Assembly: GCA_043760535.1 (NCBI GenBank)
Contig: JAYUOV010000254.1
Coordinates: forward strand, 1-29,317
DNA from: JAZKFT01 sp043760535
Lineage (GTDB): Bacteria > Bacteroidota > Bacteroidia > Chitinophagales > Chitinophagaceae
Reading direction: 5' to 3'
Length of the DNA: 29,317 nucleotides
Below are positions 1 through 6,955 of this stretch, in pieces (the stretch's first letter is position 1; each line of letters opens with the position of its first letter). The translations under genes and the position numbers were made by a program. Under the pieces are notes generated by a model. The model did no database searches, was not told the origin of the DNA, and saw nothing but the letters and a program-made list of their open reading frames with translations.

Positions 1-376
1 TAATGCTACGGGATTTACAACGTTCGCCAATGTCGCTCCATCAGGGCACGGCTTTCGCTGGGTTCCACCGAAATAATCGGGGCAGGCAAAAAAAGAAAAG
101 CTACCCAATCAAAACTGCGAGGGGTAAGGAGTTCTGAATATCTACTTAATAATTTTTTTTAGCGATGTTAATAGCAAAGAAATGGTAATGCGTTAGCCCT
201 AGATACTAAGGTAATGCCAGCCGGAAAAAACGGTAATTTCTACAATGCGAGGGCTAGGCAGTTATAAGGCTGTAAAACCAATGTATTTTAGTTCAGAAAA
301 TCGTCATAAATTCTTTTACCAAAAAAAAATTACACACCCCCACGTTATTAAAAATGGTTACAGGCATATTCTGTTT
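1..376. other. Non-coding region downstream of mqnC, with a dispersed repeat
   Basis: I see no convincing gene here; a 149-codon plus-strand frame that begins in this stretch runs antisense into mqnC and looks like a shadow. The first ~150 bases are copy 1 of a dispersed repeat (described separately). The remainder is AT-rich, with runs of A and T next to the mqnC stop but no strong hairpin that would make a clear terminator. Confidence 0.6.
25..147 (+). repeat. Dispersed intergenic repeat, copy 1
   Basis: This stretch closely matches 22785-22920 in the same orientation. Shared blocks include caatgtcgctccatc, caccgaaataat, cggggcaggcaaaaaa, caatcaaaactg and gggtaagg, with scattered substitutions. 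Copy 1 lacks a 14-nt block that copy 2 carries at 22841-22854. A more diverged third copy lies inverted at the right edge of the window. It is non-coding here and its function is unknown. Confidence 0.8.
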
Positions 377-1501
377 TTAGTAATCAATAACCTGCTCCTC
401 CATCATTTGTGGTATAGGGCGGTTTTCATACTGCTGGTTTCGAAGCATGGGCTCAAACCCGGCTTCACGAATAGCGGCTTGGATACCACTTGCCGTAAAC
501 CGGTGCGGTGCGCCAGCAGCACTCACCACATTTTCTTCTATCATAATACTTCCAAAATCGTTGGCTCCAGCATGGAGGCACATTTGTGCCACAGCCTTGC
601 CTACTGTAAGCCAGCTTGCCTGTATGTTTTTTACATTTGGAAGCATAATGCGGCTCATGGCTATCATGCGTATATATTCTTCGCTGGTGGTTAGGTTGTG
701 TACCCCACGGATACGAGTAAGTAGGGTATCCACATCCTGAAAAGTCCAAGGTATAAAAGCTATAAAACCTTTGGCACCTTCTGGTTTGCGGCTTTGTACT
801 TCACGTATTTTGGCTAGGTGTTCAAAACGTTCACGGATGGTTTCTACATGGCCAAACATCATGGTGGCACTGGTTGTCAATCCTTGCTTATGGGCTTCGT
901 GCATTACATCTAGCCACTCCTGCGCACCACATTTACCCTTGGCTATCAGACGCCTTACCCTATCCACTAATATCTCAGCACCGGGGCCGGGTAGGCTGTC
1001 AAGACCGGCCTCCCGTAAGGCTTTTAGCACCTCGGCATGGGTACTTTTTTCCAGCTTTGTTATATGGGCCACTTCGGGCGGGCCAAGCGCATGAAGTTTT
1101 ATGTTAGGGTATAATTTTTTGAGTTCTTTAAACAAGTTTACATAAAACTGCAATCCCAGTTCGGGGTGGTGGCCACCCTGCAGCAACAACTGTTCGCCGC
1201 CATACCGCATGGTTTCGTCTATTTTACGCTTATAGGTTTCAATGTCTGTAATATAGGCATCGGGATGACCGGGTACACGGTAAAAATTACAAAACTTACA
1301 ATTGGCAATACACACATTGGTGGTATTCAGGTTTCTGTCTATAATCCACGAAACTTTGCCATGTGGTACTTGCTTTTTACGTAGCTCGTTGGCCACATAC
1401 ATTAAGTCAGTAAGGGCAGAATTTTCAAAAAGGTACACACCCTCGTCTATTGTAAGAAATTCGAAATTGAGTGCTTTTTGAATAAGTTGATGATGGTTCA
1501 T
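377..1501 (-). CDS. mqnC: Cyclic dehypoxanthine futalosine synthase (radical SAM), MqnC
   Basis: MqnC is a radical SAM enzyme that cyclises dehypoxanthine futalosine in the futalosine pathway to menaquinone, a cytosolic step. The 374-residue protein has the expected length. It carries the 4Fe-4S/SAM motif CxxxCxxC at C64, C68 and C71 (CIANCKFC), then a GGEQLLLQGGHHP block and a SLPGPGAEIL block typical of the MqnC/MqnE/CofH group. The strongly conserved tail (ASWLTVGK, HAGANDFGSIMIEENVVSAAG, AIREAGFEP) matches MqnC rather than MqnE. The start ATG at 1501 fits the usual MqnC N terminus. It is transcribed alone on the minus strand, divergent from the protease at 1726. No other mqn gene is visible, so the pathway is probably dispersed. 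Identity is secure from family motifs. Confidence 0.95.
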   Translation of the reverse strand: MNHHQLIQKALNFEFLTIDEGVYLFENSALTDLMYVANELRKKQVPHGKVSWIIDRNLNTTNVCIANCKFCNFYRVPGHPDAYITDIETYKRKIDETMRYGGEQLLLQGGHHPELGLQFYVNLFKELKKLYPNIKLHALGPPEVAHITKLEKSTHAEVLKALREAGLDSLPGPGAEILVDRVRRLIAKGKCGAQEWLDVMHEAHKQGLTTSATMMFGHVETIRERFEHLAKIREVQSRKPEGAKGFIAFIPWTFQDVDTLLTRIRGVHNLTTSEEYIRMIAMSRIMLPNVKNIQASWLTVGKAVAQMCLHAGANDFGSIMIEENVVSAAGAPHRFTASGIQAAIREAGFEPMLRNQQYENRPIPQMMEEQVIDY

Positions 1502-1602
1502 TAAGCTGCTGAAACTTTAATATTGATGAAGTATAGATGTTTATTTAGTGTAAGACTATTTTTAGAAAACAAGGGGCAAAAAATGCACCTTACATTCAAT
1601 AA

Positions 1603-1610
1603 CAAAGATA
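1603..1610 (-). promoter_or_regulatory. Candidate -7 promoter element upstream of mqnC
   Basis: On the minus strand this reads TATCTTTG, a perfect fit to the Bacteroidota -7 consensus TAnnTTTG. It lies about 100 nt upstream of the mqnC ATG. No good TTTG -33 element is found at the expected ~19-21 nt distance, so the call is weak. Confidence 0.3.
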
Positions 1611-1725
1611 AACCGCAGTTGTTGTATTTATGATGAATGGGGCAAAAGATTAGATTGTTTGGGAAAAGTTAACGATAGAACACCACCCATGAATTAATAT
1701 ATGCTGCATTGCAAATAACCAAAAG

Positions 1726-2946
1726 ATGATGATGATACAAGCCATAGCTAATAATTTAAAACAAAGAAATTTTCTGCTAATTGTGTGCATAGTGCTGTGT
1801 AGCAGCCTTACGGCACAAGAAATTTTTTCGCCACCGCCAGCTACATTTCTATCTAAATTTAGGTTCGAGCAAATGACGGGTGGCATTATCTTAATTCGAG
1901 CTACGCTAGATGTTACCACCGACTCGCTTAATTTTATTTTAGACACCGGTAGCGGGGGAATATCGCTAGACAGCTCCACTGCAGCAGGTTTAAAACTTAA
2001 GATTTCGCCTACAGAACGAACGATACGCGGTATTGCAGGCATTAGGCGGGTAGAGTACGCCCTAAAGCATACGCTGAAACTGCCCGGCATTACCGCCGAC
2101 TCTCTGGATTTTCATATTAACGACTACTCTTTACTTACTGCCGTTTACGGTGTGCGTATTGATGGCATTATTGGCTTTAGTTTGTTACGCCGCTATATTT
2201 TACATATAGATTACGACCACAACGAGCTATTTTTTTACACCCCTGGCATTTATAAATACACCCGTGGTGGCACTTTATTAAAACCATCTTTTAATAACCT
2301 GCCCATACAAGCTGGCACCATAAAAGATAATGTTACCGTTCAGCACCGTTTTTATTTTGATACAGGCGGCGGGCTTTGCCTGTTATTGTCAGAAGATTTT
2401 GTGAAGGACAGTTCCTTATTTTCTAGTAAAAAGCGGCTGATGCCTACCGTTGCCGAAGGATTGGGGGGCAAAAAGAAAATGATGATTACCACCATAAAAG
2501 AATTTAAGCTAGGCCCTTATAAGTTTAAAAAAGTACCTACATATATATTTGATGATGAATACAATGTAACCAGCTACCCGGCGCTTGGTGGTTTATTTGG
2601 CGCCGATATATTAAGGCGGTTTAATGTAACGCTCAATTACCCAAGAGCCGAAATTCACTTACAGCCAAACAGCCATTACCGAGATCTTTTTGACTATGCA
2701 TATACCGGTATGGAAATTTATTACGAAGAAGGAAGGGTGATTATTGGGGAGGTGATAAAAGACGCACCTGCAGATAAAGCAGGCCTTAAAATAGGCGATG
2801 AAATTTTTGCAATAGATAATGTAGTAGGCACCTCTTTTCAGCAAATAAAAACTTTATTGCAGACAGCAACCAACCGGTTAAAGATGATTGTAATCCGCAA
2901 TAAAATACCCATCGAAATAAAAATGAAAGTGGGCAGGATAGACTGA
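1726..2946 (+). CDS. Secreted retropepsin-like aspartic protease with C-terminal PDZ domain
   Basis: The 406-residue protein begins with a basic, hydrophobic stretch (residues ~14-30, ending SSLTAQ) that looks like a signal peptide, so export to the periplasm or beyond is likely. Two DTG triads are visible, at residues 73-75 (FILDTGSGGISL) and 212-214 (FYFDTGGGLCLL), each in the hydrophobic-DTG context of aspartyl proteases. A PDZ-like domain follows at ~330-400, with the VIKDAPADKAGLKIGDEIFAID signature. This architecture is common in Bacteroidota; substrates are generally unknown. Three consecutive ATG codons at 1726 make the exact start ambiguous by a few residues. The gene stands upstream of the amidase gene (78 nt gap) and both are exported, but co-transcription is not proven. 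Confidence 0.85.
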   Translation: MMMIQAIANNLKQRNFLLIVCIVLCSSLTAQEIFSPPPATFLSKFRFEQMTGGIILIRATLDVTTDSLNFILDTGSGGISLDSSTAAGLKLKISPTERTIRGIAGIRRVEYALKHTLKLPGITADSLDFHINDYSLLTAVYGVRIDGIIGFSLLRRYILHIDYDHNELFFYTPGIYKYTRGGTLLKPSFNNLPIQAGTIKDNVTVQHRFYFDTGGGLCLLLSEDFVKDSSLFSSKKRLMPTVAEGLGGKKKMMITTIKEFKLGPYKFKKVPTYIFDDEYNVTSYPALGGLFGADILRRFNVTLNYPRAEIHLQPNSHYRDLFDYAYTGMEIYYEEGRVIIGEVIKDAPADKAGLKIGDEIFAIDNVVGTSFQQIKTLLQTATNRLKMIVIRNKIPIEIKMKVGRID

Positions 2947-3024
2947 TGCAGGGTGATTGTATGGAGGGTTTTTATGTAAAAAAATAGGAGAAGGCTACTT
3001 TTTTACTTTCCCTACATTTATGCC

Positions 3025-4173
3025 ATGAACAAATTGCTGATCTCTTTTTTATTACTAACCCAAGTTAGCCATGCCCAACTAACCGGCACCATTACTGGTA
3101 AGCTGCCGCAACTGGCTTATAGCAATGGCGAAGACCGCCTTGGCAGTGCCAAAATGGGCTATATAGATACCGGAATTGTGCTGCCTGTATTAGACAGCAT
3201 TAACGAGCTGTACCATGTTGCTTTAAGCAAAAACCATAGTGCTTACATAGATAAAAAGCAGTTGACATTAAAAACTGATACTGCCATAAAAAAGCCTGCC
3301 CTTACCGAAAGCTGGAGTGTACGTGGCGATTCACTTTTTGATTATGTAACTATTAGCCTTAGTAAAAAAATAGCTTACAAAAGCTGGATGGAAATAAGCC
3401 CGGCAAAGATTGTGGTGGAACTGTATGGGGTTATGAGCAATACCAACTGGATTACCCAATTGCGTAGCGCCAAAGAAGTAAAAAATATTGCTTTTGAACA
3501 AACTGAAGACGATGTAGTACGGCTCACCATTAGCCTAAAACACCAGCAGCCATGGGGTTATAGCATTGGTTACAGGGGCCGGTCGTTGCAGATAAAAATC
3601 AAGCAATTTCCTGCGAAGCAGCAACTAAAAAATATGGTGATAGCCATAGATGCAGGCCATGGCGGCAGCAATACCGGTGCCAGCGGATTAACAGCCGGAG
3701 TGTTGGAAAAAAACTACACCCTGCTCTTTGCCAAAGAACTACAGAAAATATTGAAACGAAAACATGCAACCGTAATTATGACCCGTGAAAACGATACCAC
3801 ATTTGATAATAAAGACCGGGTACTTTTTCTACAGCAGCAGTGGCCCGATTTGTTTGTTTCGTTTCACCTCAATAGTTCTTCAAGGGCTACGGCACAAGGC
3901 GTTTCTACCTATTACAAGCATGTGGCATACCGGCCATTTACCCAAGCCTTGCTAAAGCGGCTGCTGGCAATAGAAGGCCTAAAAGAATTTGGCAATGTGG
4001 GCAATTTTAATTTTCAGCCTATACAGCCTACCGAGTTTAACAGCAGCCTGGTAGAAGTGGCTTTTCTTAGCAATGCCGATGATGAAAAGCTGATACTGGA
4101 CGAAAAGTTTCGAAAAAAAATAGCTACTCAGCTGTATAAAGGAATGAAGGATTTTTTAAAGAAGGTGAAATGA
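3025..4173 (+). CDS. N-acetylmuramoyl-L-alanine amidase (Amidase_3), exported
   Basis: This is a zinc amidase that cleaves the bond between N-acetylmuramic acid and L-alanine in peptidoglycan, as in daughter-cell separation or wall remodelling. The 382-residue protein has a signal peptide (1-17, ending SHAQ), an SH3-like stretch (~20-82), an AMIN-like beta-rich middle (~95-195) and the catalytic domain (~203-380). The expected zinc and catalytic residues are present: H212 (IDAGHGG), E228 (LEKNYT), H281 (VSFHLN) and E344 (LVEVAFLSN). Family membership is firm from these motifs; the middle-domain assignments are softer. The near-consensus TACATTTA at 3013-3020 sits only 4 nt before the ATG and could drive a nearly leaderless transcript. 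Confidence 0.92.
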   Translation: MNKLLISFLLLTQVSHAQLTGTITGKLPQLAYSNGEDRLGSAKMGYIDTGIVLPVLDSINELYHVALSKNHSAYIDKKQLTLKTDTAIKKPALTESWSVRGDSLFDYVTISLSKKIAYKSWMEISPAKIVVELYGVMSNTNWITQLRSAKEVKNIAFEQTEDDVVRLTISLKHQQPWGYSIGYRGRSLQIKIKQFPAKQQLKNMVIAIDAGHGGSNTGASGLTAGVLEKNYTLLFAKELQKILKRKHATVIMTRENDTTFDNKDRVLFLQQQWPDLFVSFHLNSSSRATAQGVSTYYKHVAYRPFTQALLKRLLAIEGLKEFGNVGNFNFQPIQPTEFNSSLVEVAFLSNADDEKLILDEKFRKKIATQLYKGMKDFLKKVK

Positions 4174-4230
4174 TGGGAATGTAGAAATGCCCTGATATTT
4201 ATTGAGTTGAATTGTAAACCCAACTATTGC

Positions 4231-4238
4231 TAAATTTG
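4231..4238 (+). promoter_or_regulatory. Candidate Bacteroidota -7 element for the Uma2-family gene
   Basis: The sequence TAAATTTG fits TAnnTTTG exactly and lies 14 nt before the ATG at 4253. Weak TTG-like -33 candidates lie upstream around 4206-4214. This is a consensus match only. Confidence 0.45.
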
Positions 4239-4252
4239 AACAAATAATTTTT

Positions 4253-4855
4253 ATGACAGCAAGAATTGTAAATCCGGATTATGAAATGGACCTGGAGCTC
4301 CCCGGCCTTGAAAGTATGACGGATGATGAGTTTTTCAACTTTTGTGCCCAAAACAAAAACACTAAAATAGAAAGGGACCAAAAACATCAAATTTATATTA
4401 TGCCACCAGCCGGATCCGAATCATCAGGACTAAATAGTGAGTTAACCGCAGAGGTTACCATTTGGAACAGAAAAGCCAAATTGGGTAAGATAAGGGAAGC
4501 TACTGCCGGATATTATTTACCTGACACTTCTATGCTTAGTCCGGATGTGTCATGGATAAGCAATGAAAAATGGGAAACCGTTCCAATTGACGACCGGAAG
4601 AAGTTTCCTCATATTGCCCCAGAATTTGTTATCGAACTAATGTCGCCTACTGACAGATTAAAATCCGCAAAACAAAAGATGACAAAGTGGATAGAAAATG
4701 GCGTCCTCCTCGGCTGGCTCATCAATCCTAAAACTGAAACCACTACTATATACCGTGCCGATGGAACAGTAGAAATTATAACCGGCTTTGATAAAAAACT
4801 TTTTGGCGAAGATGTACTGCCAGGGCTTGAAATAGACCTAGGTATTTTGAAATAA
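4253..4855 (+). CDS. Uma2 family protein (DUF820, PD-(D/E)XK-like fold)
   Basis: This 200-residue protein matches the Uma2 (DUF820) family, whose fold resembles restriction endonucleases; the biological role is not established. The family hallmarks are visible. They are the PDVSWIS block (acidic residue), the PEFVIELMSPTDRLKSAKQKM block (the E and K of a PD-(D/E)XK-type centre), then WIENGVLLGWLINPKTET and a C-terminal PGLEIDL. Length is typical. It lies between the amidase and korB and has its own promoter-like sequence. Uma2 genes are often multicopy and scattered, so no functional link with its neighbours is implied. Confidence 0.85.
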   Translation: MTARIVNPDYEMDLELPGLESMTDDEFFNFCAQNKNTKIERDQKHQIYIMPPAGSESSGLNSELTAEVTIWNRKAKLGKIREATAGYYLPDTSMLSPDVSWISNEKWETVPIDDRKKFPHIAPEFVIELMSPTDRLKSAKQKMTKWIENGVLLGWLINPKTETTTIYRADGTVEIITGFDKKLFGEDVLPGLEIDLGILK

Positions 4856-4970
4856 AAACGCACCCATGATACAGCCAATTTTTTACGGCAACGTTTACGG
4901 AAATTTTCAGGATGATTTATTAGAAGTTGCGTGATATTTGCTTTCCAAAATCAGCTTTAAAAAAAAAGAT

Positions 4971-6008
4971 ATGGAAACTACCACAGCAATTGCCCCGGTT
5001 TTAACTGCCAAAGATTTTGCTACCGACCAGGAAGTACGTTGGTGCCCCGGTTGCGGAGATTACTCCATTTTGGCTCAGGTTCAAAAAATTATGCCAGGTA
5101 TTGGTGTTCCTAAAGAAAATATAGTGATAGTTAGTGGTATCGGCTGTAGCAGCCGCTTTCCCTATTACATGAATACTTACGGAATGCACAGCATCCATGG
5201 GCGTGCCACCGCTGTAGCTAGTGGCCTTAAAGCCAGCCGACCCGAACTAAGTGTATGGATTGTAACCGGCGATGGCGACAGCCTTAGCATTGGTGGTAAC
5301 CATACCATACACCTGCTCCGCCGCAATTTTGATGTAAACATTTTACTTTTTAACAACCAGATATACGGCCTCACCAAAGGCCAGTATTCGCCTACTTCGG
5401 AAGAAGGTAAGGTTACCAAGAGTACGCCTTTGGGCAGTATTGATCACCCATTTAACCCAATGGCATTAGCCCTTGGCGCCGATGCTACCTTTATAGCACG
5501 GAGTATGGATAGAGACCCCAAACATTTGCAGGCGATGCTTATCCGCAGCCATGCCCACAAGGGTGCATCGTTTTTGGAAATATACCAGAACTGCAACATT
5601 TTTAACGACGGAGCTTTTGAGCCATTTACCGAAAAATCTTCTAAAGCCAATGAAGTTGTTTTCTTAGAACAAGGCCAGCCGCTGGTTTTTGGTGCTACGC
5701 AAAACAAGGGTATTAAACTCGATGGTTTCCGCCCGGAAGTAGTAAATCTTGAAGATGGAAGCATTAGCAAAAACGACCTTTGGATACACGACGAAAAAGA
5801 TTTTTACAAAGCACAGGTGCTTACCCGCATGTTCGATGATACCCGTTTAGAAGGTCATTTTCCCCGCCCGTTTGGCGTGTTTTACGAAGGCGAAAGGGCT
5901 TGCTACGAAGATATAATGACCATGCAGATAGAAGAAGCCATTGCCAAAAAAGGCAAAGGCGATTTGGATAAACTATTAAAAGGAAATGAGGTTTGGGAAA
6001 TAGCGTAA
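4971..6008 (+). CDS. korB: 2-oxoacid:ferredoxin oxidoreductase, beta subunit (KorB-like)
   Basis: The beta subunit binds thiamine diphosphate and a 4Fe-4S cluster and, with an alpha subunit, oxidises 2-oxoglutarate (or a similar 2-oxoacid) to the acyl-CoA, reducing ferredoxin. The cluster cysteines are C25 and C28 (WCPGCGDY), C59 (GIGCSSRFPYY) and C208 (YQNCNIF). The TPP/Mg site is GDGDSLSIGGNH with NNQIYGLTKGQ (residues ~100-140). I chose the ATG at 4971 (345 aa); an upstream in-frame TTG at 4938 would add 11 poorly conserved residues. The alpha subunit gene, normally adjacent, is absent: the gene just upstream is the Uma2 gene. A terminator follows at 6033-6063. Identity is strong; 2-oxoglutarate versus another 2-oxoacid is not settled by sequence alone. 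Confidence 0.9.
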   Translation: METTTAIAPVLTAKDFATDQEVRWCPGCGDYSILAQVQKIMPGIGVPKENIVIVSGIGCSSRFPYYMNTYGMHSIHGRATAVASGLKASRPELSVWIVTGDGDSLSIGGNHTIHLLRRNFDVNILLFNNQIYGLTKGQYSPTSEEGKVTKSTPLGSIDHPFNPMALALGADATFIARSMDRDPKHLQAMLIRSHAHKGASFLEIYQNCNIFNDGAFEPFTEKSSKANEVVFLEQGQPLVFGATQNKGIKLDGFRPEVVNLEDGSISKNDLWIHDEKDFYKAQVLTRMFDDTRLEGHFPRPFGVFYEGERACYEDIMTMQIEEAIAKKGKGDLDKLLKGNEVWEIA

Positions 6009-6032
6009 TAGCATTTCTTCTGTATAAAATAT

Positions 6033-6063
6033 TCCCCGCAGTATTAGCTGACGGGGATTTTTT
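6033..6063 (+). terminator. Rho-independent terminator after korB
   Basis: The arms tccccgcag and ctg(a)cgggga form a stem with one bulged A and a 6-nt loop, followed directly by a run of T. It begins 25 nt after the korB stop and precedes the hydrolase gene. Confidence 0.75.
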
Positions 6064-6127
6064 GTAGCCTTATTTTTTAGTAGAAATTTACTTTTATAAC
6101 AGTAAACTATTCCATTGTATTCAACAG

Positions 6128-6135
6128 TAGATTTG
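6128..6135 (+). promoter_or_regulatory. Candidate -7 element for the hydrolase gene
   Basis: TAGATTTG fits TAnnTTTG and ends 4 nt before the ATG at 6140. If the usual ~4-nt spacing to the start of transcription holds, the mRNA would begin at or next to the start codon. No clear -33 TTTG is seen. Confidence 0.35.
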
Positions 6136-6139
6136 TAGA

Positions 6140-6955
6140 ATGGCTTACAGTTTTCCATATCAGAATAGCGCTATATCGTACCGTAGCCTTGGTAAAGGGC
6201 TGCCTGTAATATTGCTGCACGGCTTTGGCGAAGACAGCCAAATTTTCAATAAACAAATAGAAGTTTTACAAAATCATTGCTGGTTAATTGTTCCCGACCT
6301 GCCGGGTTCGGGTGGTTCTGTAGTAAATAATCAGTTGGGAGATAATGCTGTTTTTGCTACGATAGAATCCATGGCTGATTGTGTTGCTGCACTCATTCAA
6401 TCGATAACAGAAGAGCCTGTAATACTGCTAGGCCATAGCATGGGCGGCTATATTACACTGGCAATTGCCGAAAAATATAATGATAGGCTAAAAGCTTTTG
6501 GCCTGCTACATTCCAGTGCATTTGCCGATAGTGAGGAGAAAAAAATTGCCCGTAAAAAATCAATAGAGTTTATACAAAAACAAGGTGCATTTGCGTTTTT
6601 ACAAACAGCCATACCGGGTCTTTTTGCCGAAGGCTACCAAAAAAAACATGCGGCTAATGTAGCCGGACTTGTACAAAACGGCAAACAATTTACCAGCGAA
6701 GCCTTAATTGGTTACTACGAAGCAATGGTGGCTCGTACCGACAGAACCCATGTTTTAAGAGGCAGCAAAATGCCTGTTTTATTCGTCTTGGGTACTGCGG
6801 ATAAGGCAGTACCCATGGCCGATGTTTTAAAACAGGTACACCTGCCCGATGTTTCTTATTTTCATGTTTTAGAAAATGTAGGGCATATAGGTATGTGGGA
6901 AGCTACAGAACAGATGAATTCTATTATCATAAAATTTATAAAAGACATTGAGTAA
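6140..6955 (+). CDS. Alpha/beta-fold hydrolase
   Basis: This 271-residue protein has the complete alpha/beta-hydrolase toolkit: the HGFG oxyanion segment (27-30), the nucleophile elbow GHSMGG with S100, an acid at D221 (LGTADKAVP) and the catalytic histidine H249 (VGHIGMWE). No signal peptide is visible, so it is probably cytosolic. The family covers esterases, lipases and C-C hydrolases; the substrate cannot be named from sequence. Its last 8 nt overlap the TTG start of the downstream T9SS-exported protein, which suggests co-translation. It sits just after the korB terminator, so a promoter close to its ATG is expected. Confidence 0.88.
   Translation: MAYSFPYQNSAISYRSLGKGLPVILLHGFGEDSQIFNKQIEVLQNHCWLIVPDLPGSGGSVVNNQLGDNAVFATIESMADCVAALIQSITEEPVILLGHSMGGYITLAIAEKYNDRLKAFGLLHSSAFADSEEKKIARKKSIEFIQKQGAFAFLQTAIPGLFAEGYQKKHAANVAGLVQNGKQFTSEALIGYYEAMVARTDRTHVLRGSKMPVLFVLGTADKAVPMADVLKQVHLPDVSYFHVLENVGHIGMWEATEQMNSIIIKFIKDIE

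Noticed and set aside
245..694. 149-codon frame on the plus strand
   Set aside because: Most of it is antisense to mqnC, and the conceptual protein has no family features.
4866..4934. 22-codon frame between the Uma2 gene and korB
   Set aside because: Too short, with no ribosome-binding or homology support; it is followed immediately by the korB leader.
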